Shown one piece after another: positions 26,538-36,232 of a DNA stretch of 64,000 nt. Below the pieces are notes generated by a model. That model had not been told where the DNA came from, did no database searches, and saw nothing but the letters and a program-made list of their open reading frames with translations. Origin of the DNA: UBA7703 sp963667195 (GTDB lineage Bacteria > Bacillota > Clostridia > Christensenellales > CAG-138); contig OY762962.1 of assembly GCA_963667195.1 (NCBI GenBank), positions 2,480,001-2,544,000 of the forward strand. Direction: 5' to 3'. The stretch's first letter is position 1; each line of letters begins with the position of its first letter. The position numbers and the translations under genes are program-made.

Positions 26538-29228
26538 TTACTCGCCGAGCGGAAGCGTAAAGCGGAATACCGCGCCGCCATCCGGTCGGTTCTCCGCGCC
26601 GATTTTTCCGCCGTGCGCGGAGACGATGGTCTTACAAATTGAAAGCCCGATTCCCATACCGCGCGAGGAGTCCGCACTGGGTTCCGTGTGCGCGCGCATG
26701 CCGGAAAACAGCGATTGGAGTTCCTCCGACGGGATTCCCTTGCCGCGATCCGCAACCTCAAACACCGCGTTGCTGCCTTCTTTGCGCAGCGTAATGCTGA
26801 TCGGGTTTGCTTCCGGTGAAAACTTCGCAGCGTTCTCCAATAGATTGATCAACACCTGCGCGATCAAGGTCCCGTCCATCGGCACTTCCAAATAGTCATC
26901 CGGCACGGAAACATCGATGATACGCGTGGGAAAGCGTTTTCGGATTCGCCCGACTGCATCGGCAACGACCTCCTCCGCGGCTTCCGGCATCTTGTTCAGG
27001 TTTGCCGCGTTCTCGTCGAGCCGGGTCACCGAGAGCAGATTTTCAACCATGCGAATGAGCCACTGCGACTCGTCCTGAATGTTCGCGACGAGTTTTTCCT
27101 TTGTCTCTTCGCTGAGCGACTCTTTATTTTCCAAAATCGCCGCGCTCGCACCGGAAATTCCGGCAAGCGGCGTGCGGATATCATGCGAGATGGCTCTCAG
27201 CAGGTTTCCGCGCATCTTTTCCCGCTCTGATTCCACCAGAATGGCGCGCTGTTCGTCGGAGAGCCGCTGGCGCTCCAGCGCCATGGCGACCTGTGACGCG
27301 ATCATGCGAAGAAAGAGGCGGCTGTTGTGATCAAGCTCCAATTTCTTGCAGGAGATGCCCCAAACCGCGATCACCTTTCCCTGCGAAATCAAGGGCATAT
27401 AGAACGCATTTGCGCCCATTAGTGTATCGGTGCCCGCGCCCGCCCGCTTCTGATTGACGAACACCCAATGCGCCACGGCTTTTTCATCCGGCGAATGCAG
27501 CACGCTTTCGTCCACGTCGTCGGGAGCGGTGCGCGCAAACCCGTTTTGATCGGGTTCGGGAATCTGCGTGTAGAACACCACGGAGCGCTCGAATAAGGTC
27601 ACCAGTGTTTCGTTGGTCAGGTCGACGATATTCTCCAGCCCGCGCGTGGAAAGCAGGCGCTTGTTGATCTCGTATAGCACCTCCGTGCGGCGCTCCTTCT
27701 GCACGGCAAGCTTTGCCTCTGCCTTGATGCGTAGGGTCAGCGCGCTCGTGATGAGCGCCACAAACAGCATGATCAGGAACGTAACGGAATACCCCGGCTG
27801 GAAAGCAGAGAAGGTATAGAGCGGTTCGACAAAGAAAAAGTTGAAGAGTAGCACACTTAACAACGATGATACCACGCCGTATAGATACCCTTGCGTTGCA
27901 CGGGAGATCACGAGCACGCTGAGGATATACACCATGATGATGTTTTGATCTCCGATTTGTATACGCCGAAGCAGAAGCGAAAGCAGCGTTGCAAACAGTA
28001 GAATTCCAAGCGATTTGAATGCATCCGCAGCGGATATGTGCGTGCGCACCCGCTGTCTCTGCTGCGAAGGATCGCCGGCGATACGGCGCGCGGGCAGGTC
28101 GGGTACGATATGCACTTCAATGTTCGGCAGAAGCGCAATCAGACGATCCTCAAAATCCTCTTCAAATAGCTTGTGCAGGACGCTGTGTCTGCGGCTCTTG
28201 CCGACGACGATGTTGGTGATGCCGGAAAGCCGCGCATATTCCGCGACGGAGATGGCGATGTCCGTGCCGGAGATCGTGACGATCTCTGCACCGAGCTTCG
28301 CCGCGAGATCCATATTGGCGCGTAGAACCGCCTGTTGTTCTTTTGAAAGATATTCGCTGTCCGGCGTTTCCACATACAGCGCAGACCACTGCGCGCGAAA
28401 CGCTTCCGCGGCTCGCGCCGCCCAACGGATGCAGCGCGCGGAGGACGGGGAAGGCCCGATGCAGACGAGCAGCTTCGTGCTCGCCATCTTTTCTGCCGCG
28501 CGCCCGGTCTGGTTGTCAAACCCGATGCGATCGGCGGCTTTCCGCAGCGCGATTTCGCGCAGCAGGCGCAGGTTTTCAATCACGAAGAAATTGCGGCGCG
28601 CTCGCTCCGCCTGCTCGGGACGGTAGACCTTGCCCGCCTCAAACCGGCGGAGGAGCTCGTCCGGCTCTACGTCCACGAGCTTGATCTTGTCCGCACGCTC
28701 AAAGATCGCGTCCGGCACCGTCTCCTGCACCTTGATCTTCGTGATGTTCTCAACGATGTCGTTGAGGCTTTCAATGTGCTGCACGTTGACGGTGGTGAAC
28801 ACGTCGATGCCCGCGTGGAGCAGCTCCTCCACGTCTTGATAGCGCTTGCGGTTTCGAACACCCTCCGCGTTGGTGTGCGCAAGCTCGTCCACGAGGATCA
28901 ACTGCGGCTTACGGGAAAGCACCGCGTCGAGATCGAACTCGCGCAGCGTCATGTTGCGATAGGAAATACTCTTAGGCGGAATGCGTGGCAGGCCTTCTGC
29001 GAGCTGCGTGGTCTCAGGGCGCGTATGCGGCTCGATGTAGCCGATGACCACATCCACACCCGCCCGGTATAGCTCGCGCGCTTCGTCCAGCATGGCATAG
29101 GTCTTGCCCACGCCCGCCGCGTAACCGAAGAATATCTTTAACCGTCCGATTTTTTCAATGGATTCGGGCTCCAGCTGCGCAAGAAGCGCGTCCGGATCGG
29201 GCCGCAAATCGTACTCTTTCGGCTCCAT
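26538..29228 (-). CDS. kdpD: KdpD sensor histidine kinase
   Basis: 896 aa, the full KdpD length. The N-terminal KdpD domain has Walker-type FGYAAGVGKT and LVDELAHTN; a USP-like domain follows (about 245-370), then four membrane helices (DUF4118, about 400-500), a GAF-like region, HisKA with RAISHDIRTPLAG and a HATPase domain (LLENAAKFS, GKGIPSEEL, GMGIGLSICK). It senses low potassium or ionic stress and phosphorylates KdpE. All expected motifs are intact. Confidence 0.95.
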   Translation of the reverse strand: MEPKEYDLRPDPDALLAQLEPESIEKIGRLKIFFGYAAGVGKTYAMLDEARELYRAGVDVVIGYIEPHTRPETTQLAEGLPRIPPKSISYRNMTLREFDLDAVLSRKPQLILVDELAHTNAEGVRNRKRYQDVEELLHAGIDVFTTVNVQHIESLNDIVENITKIKVQETVPDAIFERADKIKLVDVEPDELLRRFEAGKVYRPEQAERARRNFFVIENLRLLREIALRKAADRIGFDNQTGRAAEKMASTKLLVCIGPSPSSARCIRWAARAAEAFRAQWSALYVETPDSEYLSKEQQAVLRANMDLAAKLGAEIVTISGTDIAISVAEYARLSGITNIVVGKSRRHSVLHKLFEEDFEDRLIALLPNIEVHIVPDLPARRIAGDPSQQRQRVRTHISAADAFKSLGILLFATLLSLLLRRIQIGDQNIIMVYILSVLVISRATQGYLYGVVSSLLSVLLFNFFFVEPLYTFSAFQPGYSVTFLIMLFVALITSALTLRIKAEAKLAVQKERRTEVLYEINKRLLSTRGLENIVDLTNETLVTLFERSVVFYTQIPEPDQNGFARTAPDDVDESVLHSPDEKAVAHWVFVNQKRAGAGTDTLMGANAFYMPLISQGKVIAVWGISCKKLELDHNSRLFLRMIASQVAMALERQRLSDEQRAILVESEREKMRGNLLRAISHDIRTPLAGISGASAAILENKESLSEETKEKLVANIQDESQWLIRMVENLLSVTRLDENAANLNKMPEAAEEVVADAVGRIRKRFPTRIIDVSVPDDYLEVPMDGTLIAQVLINLLENAAKFSPEANPISITLRKEGSNAVFEVADRGKGIPSEELQSLFSGMRAHTEPSADSSRGMGIGLSICKTIVSAHGGKIGAENRPDGGAVFRFTLPLGE

Positions 29229-29295
29229 TTGGCGTCACCATCCTTTGCCGTTCGTCTGATTTTATCACGTTACAGCCGTGTGGGATACGGTCTTC

Positions 29296-29859
29296 TTAAC
29301 CGAGTAAACCGTCCAGTGCAAGGTTGACCTTCAGCACGTTGACCGCGGGTTCCCCGAGGAAACCCAACAGGCGTCCCGTGGTGTAGGTTTCGATGACGGC
29401 GCGGACTTCGTCCGGCGAAATACCACGCGCGGAGGCGATTCGCGCGACCTGATACTCCGCAGCTTCCGGCGAGACATTCGGGTCAACGCCGCTGCCGGAG
29501 CCGGTCACGAGGTCTGCGGGAATCTCCGCTTTGTTCGCGGGGTCAAAGCTGTGCCACCAGTCGATCCGCTCCTGCACGAGCGCTGCTTGCTCCTTGCTCG
29601 TCGGAGAAAGGTTACTCACGCCAGCAGGACGCCCGATCAGGTATTCCGGCTTGGTAAACGTCTGCGCAATCAGCGCGGAGCCGTATTCTTTCGTGGTTCC
29701 GTCCGCGAGGGTGACGCGAACCACGCTTCCGTTGGCTTGCGCCGGGAAAGCAAGCTGCGCAATTCCCGTCACGACACCCGGATAGAGTACGCCGCAGAGC
29801 AGCGTCAGTACCGCGAAACACACCAGCGCGGGCCGGAGAATCGCAAATAGTTTTCTCAT
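29296..29859 (-). CDS. kdpC: potassium-transporting ATPase subunit C
   Basis: 187 aa. One N-terminal membrane helix (about 7-28) and an external domain with NLSPTSKEQ, VTGSGSGVDPNVSPEAAEYQ and NVLKVNLALD, all typical KdpC motifs. ATG 29859 follows GAGGAG by 9 nt; a TTG at 29880 is less likely. KdpC stabilises the KdpFABC complex at the membrane. Confidence 0.93.
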   Translation of the reverse strand: MRKLFAILRPALVCFAVLTLLCGVLYPGVVTGIAQLAFPAQANGSVVRVTLADGTTKEYGSALIAQTFTKPEYLIGRPAGVSNLSPTSKEQAALVQERIDWWHSFDPANKAEIPADLVTGSGSGVDPNVSPEAAEYQVARIASARGISPDEVRAVIETYTTGRLLGFLGEPAVNVLKVNLALDGLLG

Positions 29860-29872
29860 ACAAAACATCTCC

Positions 29873-31927
29873 TCAAACAATGCCGCATGCAGTCAGCAGC
29901 AGGTCAATGAGTTTGATCGCGAAGAACGGGGCCAATATACCGCCGAGCCCGTAGATCAGCATATTGCGACGGAGCAGCTCCGCCGCAGGCAGCTCACGAT
30001 AGCGAACGCCCTTGAGCGAGAGCGGAATTAAAGCCACGATGATCAACGCGTTATAGAGAATCGCGGAGAGCATCGCGCTGGTTGCGCTGGTCAGGTGCAT
30101 GAAGTTCAGCACCGCAAGCTGCGGGTAGATGCTGAAAAACAGCACCGGAATGATCGCGAAATACTTCGATACATCGTTGGCGACGCTGAAGGTGGTCAGC
30201 GCGCCGCGCGTCATGAGCAGCTGCTTTCCGATGCGCACGATGTCGATGAGCTTCGTCGGGCTGGAGTCGAGATCGACCATGTTGCCCGCTTCCTTTGCCG
30301 CCTGCGTGCCGGAGTTCATCGCAACCGCGACGTCCGCCTGCGCGAGCGCGGGCGCGTCGTTCGTTCCATCGCCCGTCATGGCGACGAGGTGCCCGCTCGT
30401 CTGATAGTCTCGAATGAGCTTGAGCTTCGCTTCCGGCGTGGCTTCCGCGAGGAAGTCATCCACGCCCGCTTCGGCTGCGATTGCGGCTGCGGTCATGGGG
30501 TTGTCGCCCGTGATCATGATGGTCTTGATGCCCATCTTGCGCAGGTCTTCAAAGCGTTCCTTGACGCCTTTCTTCACGATATCTTTTAGGAAGATGACGC
30601 CGAGCACGCGCCCGTTTTTCGCGACGACGAGCGGCGTTCCGCCCTGACCCGCCACATACTTGACGATTCGGTCGCATTCATCTGGATAGGTACCGCCGCG
30701 TGCGATTACGTCCGCGCGGATCGCGTCCGCCGCGCCTTTGCGGATTTCCTCGCCCGCAAAGTCCACGCCGCTCATGCGCGTCTTCGCGGTAAACGGCAGA
30801 AACACGGCGTTGGTGTTGCTGAGTTCCCGCGCGCGGATATCGAATCTGCGTTTGGCGAGCACCACGATACTGCGCCCTTCCGCCGTTTCATCCGCGAGAG
30901 AGGAGAGCTGCGCCGCGCTGGCGAGCTCGTATTCCTCCACGCCCGAGACGGGGAGGAACTCGCTTGCCTGCCGGTTGCCGAGCGTGATCGTGCCGGTTTT
31001 GTCCAGCAGGAGCACGTCCACGTCTCCCGCGGCTTCGATGGCGCGCCCGCTCATCGCGAGCACGTTTGCCTGATTGAGGCGGCTCATGCCAGCAATGCCG
31101 ATGGAGGAGAGGAGAGCGCCGATGGTGGTAGGAGCCAGGCACACGAGCAGCGCCACGACGTTCGTGATCGAAACCGCCGTGCCCGCGCCCGCCTGCTTGC
31201 TCGCAAACGCGGAAAACGGGAGCAGCGTGCCCGAGACCACGAGGAAGATGATCGTCAGCGTGACGAGTAGGATCTGCAACGCGATCTCGTTCGGCGTCTT
31301 CTTGCGGGAAGCGCCCTCGACCATCGCGATCATTTTATCAAGAAAGCTCTCGCCGCGCTCCGCCGTGACGCGGATCACGAGCCAGTCGGAGAGCACGGTT
31401 GTGCCGCCCGTGACCGCACTGCGATCCCCGCCGGATTCGCGGATGACGGGCGCGGATTCTCCCGTGATTGCGCTTTCATCCACGGAGGCCGCGCCGTCGA
31501 TGACTTCGCCGTCCATCGGAATTTGCTCGCCTGCCTCGACATAGACGATGTCGCCGCGCTTGAGATCGGCGGAAAGCACCTCGGTAAAGTCCGCGGTGTT
31601 GTCCGCGGATTTGAGCTTGCGTGCGCGCACATCTTTTCTAGCCTTGCGGAGGGTGTTTGCTTGCGCTCTGCCGCGCCCTTCCGCGATGGCTTCCGCAAAG
31701 TTCGCAAACAGCACGGTAAACCAGAGGATCAGCGCGATGGCGAGCACGTATCCGCGCGCCGCATCCGAGATTCCGAAGAACGAGAGGATGTAAAGCGCAG
31801 TAATCAGCACCGCGCCTAGATAGACCACGAACATAACGGGGTTTTTCACCTGCACGCGCGGAGAGAGCTTCACGAAGGATTGCTTGAGCGCGTCCTCAAG
31901 AATACCGGAGTTTTGTTTCTTTTCCAT
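29873..31927 (-). CDS. kdpB: potassium-transporting ATPase, ATP-binding subunit
   Basis: 684 aa P-type ATPase. Actuator loop AITGESAPV (TGES), phosphorylation motif LLDKTGTITLG, nucleotide region KGAADAI and hinge MTGDGTNDAPALAQADVAVAMNS. The usual membrane helices are present. ATG 31927 follows AAGGAG by 10 nt. It hydrolyses ATP to drive potassium uptake through KdpA. The gene ends 13 nt before kdpC. Confidence 0.96.
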   Translation of the reverse strand: MEKKQNSGILEDALKQSFVKLSPRVQVKNPVMFVVYLGAVLITALYILSFFGISDAARGYVLAIALILWFTVLFANFAEAIAEGRGRAQANTLRKARKDVRARKLKSADNTADFTEVLSADLKRGDIVYVEAGEQIPMDGEVIDGAASVDESAITGESAPVIRESGGDRSAVTGGTTVLSDWLVIRVTAERGESFLDKMIAMVEGASRKKTPNEIALQILLVTLTIIFLVVSGTLLPFSAFASKQAGAGTAVSITNVVALLVCLAPTTIGALLSSIGIAGMSRLNQANVLAMSGRAIEAAGDVDVLLLDKTGTITLGNRQASEFLPVSGVEEYELASAAQLSSLADETAEGRSIVVLAKRRFDIRARELSNTNAVFLPFTAKTRMSGVDFAGEEIRKGAADAIRADVIARGGTYPDECDRIVKYVAGQGGTPLVVAKNGRVLGVIFLKDIVKKGVKERFEDLRKMGIKTIMITGDNPMTAAAIAAEAGVDDFLAEATPEAKLKLIRDYQTSGHLVAMTGDGTNDAPALAQADVAVAMNSGTQAAKEAGNMVDLDSSPTKLIDIVRIGKQLLMTRGALTTFSVANDVSKYFAIIPVLFFSIYPQLAVLNFMHLTSATSAMLSAILYNALIIVALIPLSLKGVRYRELPAAELLRRNMLIYGLGGILAPFFAIKLIDLLLTACGIV

Positions 31928-31943
31928 ATGAATCACGCTCCTT

Positions 31944-33626
31944 TCAGTGCGTGGTGAAGTAGTCCGCGATGGGCCCAAGCGAAAGCGTCGGCAAGAACGC
32001 AAGCGCGCCGATGATCAGGATGATGCCGATGAGTAGCCCCGTAAACATCGCGTTGTCGGTAGCGAGCGTTCCATCGCTGGCGGCAACCAGCCGCTTTTTC
32101 GCGAGATTTCCGCCGAGGAAGATGGCGGCGACCATCGGGATAAACCGGGTCAGCAGCATTATCAAACCGCCGACGACGTTGGTAAACGCATTGTTCGCAC
32201 TGTAGCCTCCGAATGCGCTGCCGTTGTTGTTGCCCATCGACGTAAACGCATACAGCACCTCGGAGAATCCGTGCGCGCCGCTGTTGGTCAACCAGCCTTG
32301 CACGGCTGGCAGCGTGACCGCCACCGCGGTGCCCAGGAGCGAAAGCAGAGGCGGCGCAAGAATGATCAGGCAAACCATCTTCATGTCGAACGGTTCCACC
32401 TTTTTGCCGAGGTATTCCGGCGTTCTGCCGACCATGAGGCCTGCAATGAAAACCGTGAGCAGCACAAACGCGAGCATGCCGTATAGCCCGCTTCCCACGC
32501 CGCCGAAGACGATCTCGCCAAGCTGCATTAAGAAGATCAGCAGGAGGCCGCCGAGCGGGGTAAAGCTGTCGTGCATCGCGTTGACGGAGCCGTTGGAGGC
32601 GGCGGTGGTGGCAGCGGCCCAGAAGGAGGAGGAACCCACGCCGTGGATGACCTCTTTGCCCTCCAGATTGCCGCCCGCCGCAACGCCCGCAAGCGTGATT
32701 CCGCCGTGCGCTTCGCTGAGCGTAATGCCGATCAAAGCGCCGACAAAGAGTAGCATCATGACCACGTAGACGACCACGCCTTGTCTACGATTCTTCACCG
32801 CACGGCCGAACGAAACGCAGAGCGCGGCGGGAATCAGCAGGATCGAAAGCATCTCGACGACGTTGCTCAGCGCGGTGGGGTTTTCAAAGGGATAGGCAGA
32901 GTTTGCGCCAAAGAAGCCGCCGCCGTTGGTGCCGAGCTGCTTGATTGCAATCTGACTCGCGGCGGGCCCAAGCGGCAGCGACTGCTGCGCGCCGGACTCC
33001 AGCGCGGTAACCGTGTGGTAAGCGCCAAGGCTCTGCACGACGCCCTGCGAAACGAGTACGACGGCGACAATCAGCGAAAGCGGCAGGAGCACGTAAAGCG
33101 TGACGCGCGTCAAATCCACCCAGAAACTGCCGATCGTGTTGCGTTCGCGGCGGATAAAGCCCCGAATAAGCGCGAAGAGCACTGCGATGCCTGCCGCCGC
33201 GGAGACGAAGTTTTGCACCGTCAACCCCAGCGCCTGCGTGAGATAGGAAAGTGTTGTCTCGCCGGAATACGCCTGCCAGTTGGTGTTGCTCACAAAGCTC
33301 GCCGCGGTGTTGAACGCGAGATGCCAGCTAGCGCCGGGCAATCCTTCCGGATTGAGCGCTTTTCCTTGCAGCAGCATCATGAAAAACACGACGATCAGGC
33401 CGATCAGGCTAAACAGGAGCACCGAGAGCGCGTATTTCTTTGCGTTCATCTCCTCGTCGCGATGGATGCCCATGAGACGGTAGATGCCGTTCTCCAGCGG
33501 CGAGACGACGCGCGAAAGGAACACGTGCTGACCGAACATCACGCGCTCAATATAGCGCCCGAGCGGGATGGAAAGCCCGACGAGCAGGATGAGCAGGAAC
33601 GCGTCCTGCAGGATGATGTTGCTCAT
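31944..33626 (-). CDS. kdpA: potassium-transporting ATPase, channel-like subunit A
   Basis: 560 aa with about ten membrane helices. The repeated selectivity-filter-like loops are visible, e.g. SNTNWQ, GTNGGGFFGANSAYP and GNNNGSAFGGY. ATG 33626 overlaps the kdpF stop by 4 bp. It selects and conducts potassium in the KdpFABC complex. Confidence 0.95.
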   Translation of the reverse strand: MSNIILQDAFLLILLVGLSIPLGRYIERVMFGQHVFLSRVVSPLENGIYRLMGIHRDEEMNAKKYALSVLLFSLIGLIVVFFMMLLQGKALNPEGLPGASWHLAFNTAASFVSNTNWQAYSGETTLSYLTQALGLTVQNFVSAAAGIAVLFALIRGFIRRERNTIGSFWVDLTRVTLYVLLPLSLIVAVVLVSQGVVQSLGAYHTVTALESGAQQSLPLGPAASQIAIKQLGTNGGGFFGANSAYPFENPTALSNVVEMLSILLIPAALCVSFGRAVKNRRQGVVVYVVMMLLFVGALIGITLSEAHGGITLAGVAAGGNLEGKEVIHGVGSSSFWAAATTAASNGSVNAMHDSFTPLGGLLLIFLMQLGEIVFGGVGSGLYGMLAFVLLTVFIAGLMVGRTPEYLGKKVEPFDMKMVCLIILAPPLLSLLGTAVAVTLPAVQGWLTNSGAHGFSEVLYAFTSMGNNNGSAFGGYSANNAFTNVVGGLIMLLTRFIPMVAAIFLGGNLAKKRLVAASDGTLATDNAMFTGLLIGIILIIGALAFLPTLSLGPIADYFTTH

Positions 33627-33712
33627 AAAGATTCCCCCCGAAACAACACATAGAACAAATATGCCAGTAGTCCCAATCCGATCAGGCCTGAGACGATGAG
33701 CACGGCACGCAT
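33623..33712 (-). CDS. kdpF: KdpF, 29-residue membrane subunit
   Basis: 29 aa. The ATG at 33712 follows GGGAGGG by 9 nt. The peptide is a single hydrophobic helix (about 3-24: VLIVSGLIGLGLLAYLFYVL) with a short basic/acidic tail, as in E. coli KdpF. Its TGA lies in the ATGA shared with kdpA, so translation is coupled. KdpF stabilises the complex. Confidence 0.85.
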   Translation of the reverse strand: MRAVLIVSGLIGLGLLAYLFYVLFRGESL

Positions 33713-33826
33713 ACCGATAATCCCTCCCGTAACTTCGCGGAACAAATCGATCTCGCGAAGCATTGTTTTCTATGAAATTATGATACGAAATCGGATGTAA
33801 AGACGGTGGCAAGAACGGTTGCGGGC

Positions 33827-33848
33827 GCGTCAAGAAAGCGTCAAGAAA
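33827..33848 (-). promoter_or_regulatory. perfect 11-bp tandem repeat upstream of kdpF
   Basis: On the minus strand TTTCTTGACGC occurs twice in direct contact (33848-33838 and 33837-33827). OmpR/PhoB regulators bind 11-bp direct repeats, so this is a likely KdpE operator, about 115 bp before kdpF. A TTTACA-15-TAATTT pair (about 33802-33775) downstream of it may be the promoter. Confidence 0.55.
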
Positions 33849-33898
33849 TGGTGCTTTGGGCATACGAAAGCGGTTCGTATCTATCGAGCATCACCGCA

Positions 33899-33936
33899 AA
33901 ACAAAACAGCACCCGTTCGGGTGCTGTTTTGTTCTG
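33899..33936 (-). terminator. intrinsic terminator of the aldo/keto reductase operon
   Basis: A 15-bp stem (33900-33914 with 33919-33933) with a 4-nt loop. On the minus strand it is followed by a TTTTG-rich tract. Confidence 0.8.
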
Positions 33937-33938
33937 AA

Positions 33939-34900
33939 TTAACCCTCACGAAGTGATACAATCGCGCGAGACGGTGGGGGTGGGTGCAAATTTGTTTGGG
34001 TGGGTGCAAACGAAACGCGGTCTGAATGAGTATGTTGGTATTTTCCGCTGAAGACCGGCATTACTTTCATCAAGCCGTATCCTTTGATGGGCGCGATGTT
34101 TTTTAAGCGCATCCATATCAGTATTCGTGATGATGAAATTCACTTCTGCATTTTCCTTCATATGCACCGGGTTTGCGGTTTTCGGTAGTGCCACCGTGCC
34201 AAGTTGAATATCGTAACGGATGCAGAGCTGCGCAACGGTCACGCCGTATTTCTTTGCCATCGCTGCGAGTTCCTTGTTTTTCAGAACCTGACCGTGCGCA
34301 ATCGGCGAGTAGGACTCCACAAGAATCCCGTTTTGTTCGCAGTAAGCAAGCAGTTCACTGGGCGTATTGCTGATGTGACAAAGCACCTGATTGACCATCG
34401 GTTTGATCTTGCAGGATGAAAGAAGGCTTTCCAGATCGTCGATCAGGAAGTTGGAAACACCGATCGCTTTTACCTTACCGGCCTCGTAAGCTTCCTCCAA
34501 GGCTTTCCAGACTTGTTTGTTTTCCTCGAAGTAGCGGCTCTTTTGATCTCTCCACTGTCTCCAGGGTTGAGGCGCATGAATGATGACCAGATCAAGGTAT
34601 TCCAGGCCGGTTTTGGACAGGATATCATCAATGGCTTGCTTTGCGTCGGCATAGGACTTTGCTTCCGCAGCAATCTTGCTGGTGACAAACAGTTCTTCTC
34701 TCGCGACGCCGCTTGTGCGGATGCCTTCGCCAACACCAGATTCGTTCATATAAGCCTGCGCGGTGTCGATGTGCCGGTCCTGCTTTCACGGCCTGCCGGA
34801 CAGCTTCCGGTGCGTCCTTGTCGCTGATAAACCACGTGCCGAGTCCGAGTTTCGGGATTTTTACCCCGTTGGACAAGGTATAAGTTTCTTCTAACATCAT
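33939..34900 (-). pseudogene. aldo/keto reductase, broken by two frameshifts
   Basis: The family start MLEETYTLSNGVKIPKLGLG is at 34900/34897 behind GGAGG. At about 34778 two bases are missing (KAG then RHIDTAQAY in another frame), and the middle (GVGEGIRTSGV, HAPQPWRQWRD, GVSNF, VNQVLCHISNTP, LPKTANPVHM) continues to 34105. There a T6 run (34099-34104) has one extra base; removing it restores KNIAPIKGYG. Without these lesions it would be a normal reductase of about 300 aa, the fourth gene of its operon. The true C-terminus in the restored frame stops at 33939. Confidence 0.75.
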
Positions 34901-35362
34901 GTTATGTATCCTCCAAATTACCTTGTTGTTGATCGCTTTGTAGTGCTCGTCAGTTACCGGATCGCACCACTCATTTGCGGTTTCCTCGCCCGGAACCTCG
35001 ATCGCAATATGACTGAACCAGGAAGCGGACGCTGCGCCATGCCAGTGTTTCACGTTGGGCGGAATCAGGATAAACGAGCCTTCCTTCAAATGGACGGCTT
35101 CTTTTCCTTCTTCCTGATACCAGCCTTCGCCTGCGGTGCAGATCAACATCTGGCCGCCGCCGGATTTTGCGCGATGTACATGCCAGAAATTTCTGCAGCC
35201 GGGCTCGAAGGTTACATTGGCGATGAACAAGGGCGCTTGTCCGGGCTTTACCAAAGGATTCAGATAAGAATTCCCCGTAAAGTACTTGGCGAACATGGTG
35301 TTTTCAAATCCTTTGCCAAACGCGTTGGCTTTGTTGAACTCTTTTTCGTTTGCAAATTTCAT
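34901..35362 (-). pseudogene. cupin-domain protein lacking its own stop codon
   Basis: ATG 35362 overlaps the upstream stop (ATGA). About 140 residues form a single cupin: FEPGCRNFWHVHRA, GQMLICTAGEGWYQEEG, GSFILIPPNVKHWHG and a WFSHIAIEVPG strand; the His/Glu metal set is present. Relatives stop just after DPVTDEHY, but here the frame runs on into the reductase start and only ends at 34628, so a small indel has probably removed the stop. The cupin domain itself is intact and may still be made as a fusion. Confidence 0.65.
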
Positions 35363-35706
35363 TTTGATCCCTCCGACGGTTCTTCCGTCTTCCAAATGTC
35401 TTTTGCCATGTTGAATACCGCCCAAGCCTTCGGCCAGCCGGCATAAAACGAAACATGGGTTATGATTGCTGCGATTTCTTTGCCCGAAACGCCCGCTCTT
35501 TTTGCGTTTGCCAGATGATATTGCAGGGATTAGTCAATGGAACCCGACGACATCAGCGATACAACTGTTACGATGCATCTGGTTTTCATGTCAATATCTT
35601 CATTGTTCCAAACTTCCCCAAACAGCACATCATCATTCAAATGTGCGAATTCCGGCGCAAATTCTCCCAGCGCGTTTCTTCCCGCAGTTTGTGTAATCTT
35701 TGCCAT
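35359..35706 (-). pseudogene. carboxymuconolactone decarboxylase-like protein with internal stop
   Basis: ATG 35706 follows AAGGAGGT. The 115-codon frame contains the AhpD/CMD-type blocks EVWNNEDIDMKTRC (here with one Cys), YHLANAKRAGVSGKEI and ITHVSFYAGWPKAW. Codon 59 is TAA (35532-35530), where relatives have Ser, so one substitution has truncated it. Such proteins act as small redox or decarboxylase enzymes and often pair with a cupin and an aldo/keto reductase, as here. Confidence 0.8.
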
Positions 35707-35739
35707 TTGATTACCTCCTTGTATTCTTCAATCGAATGT

Positions 35740-36093
35740 TCAAGCAAAATCTACATAGAAATTGACCCTGTTCGGCAAGCTTTTTATCAACTCCAACGAC
35801 CGATCCTCCAGGTGCCCGATCACCATCACGTTTCGATAATTATCAGATTGCTCTTCTCCGCCGTAAAGAATAGCGAACCAGCCGCGGCAGAGACAGAGAT
35901 CTCCGTTTTTCCATCCGGTCTGTGTTTCCAATGGATCATAGATGCCGTTAGCAGCGGAGCAGCAGTAGTCCGTGCCCGAATCCGAGCCGCTGAAACTGCA
36001 CGGCAAACGTTTTGCAAATTCATTTGCCGCCAAAGTGTTGTTTAGCGTGGCATAAAGTATGACGTTGCCGTCCGTAATGCAGATTTTTCTCAA
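35740..36093 (-). CDS. cyclophilin-like fold protein
   Basis: 117 aa, probably from TTG 36093 with AGGTGG 8 nt upstream. TLNNTLAANEFAKRLP, GWKNGDLCLCRGWFAILYGGEEQS and the ELIKSLPNRVNFYVDF end match the small bacterial cyclophilin-like (Cyclophil_like2) family. Its biochemical role is unknown. It is first of the decaying minus-strand operon and divergent from the TetR gene, which may regulate it. Confidence 0.65.
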   Translation of the reverse strand: MRKICITDGNVILYATLNNTLAANEFAKRLPCSFSGSDSGTDYCCSAANGIYDPLETQTGWKNGDLCLCRGWFAILYGGEEQSDNYRNVMVIGHLEDRSLELIKSLPNRVNFYVDFA

Positions 36094-36232
36094 ACGTATG
36101 AACCACCTGTTGCTTTATATCCTCGTGGATATTATGATTAAAATGCAAACAGATTTCTATCTTCAATTTGCGACAAATAGGGCTTATGCCATCTTTTCAG
36201 GAAGATTGGATATTATGTAGGAGGAGGTTTGT

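Noticed and set aside
26538..29228. Several plus-strand frames within kdpD and kdpB
   Set aside because: Shadows of the minus-strand genes, which carry complete domain sets and ribosome sites.
33713..33938. c-di-AMP (ydaO-type) riboswitch upstream of kdp
   Set aside because: The leader is short and I could not find the conserved ydaO core; only a simple CTTCGCG/CGCGAAG stem is visible.
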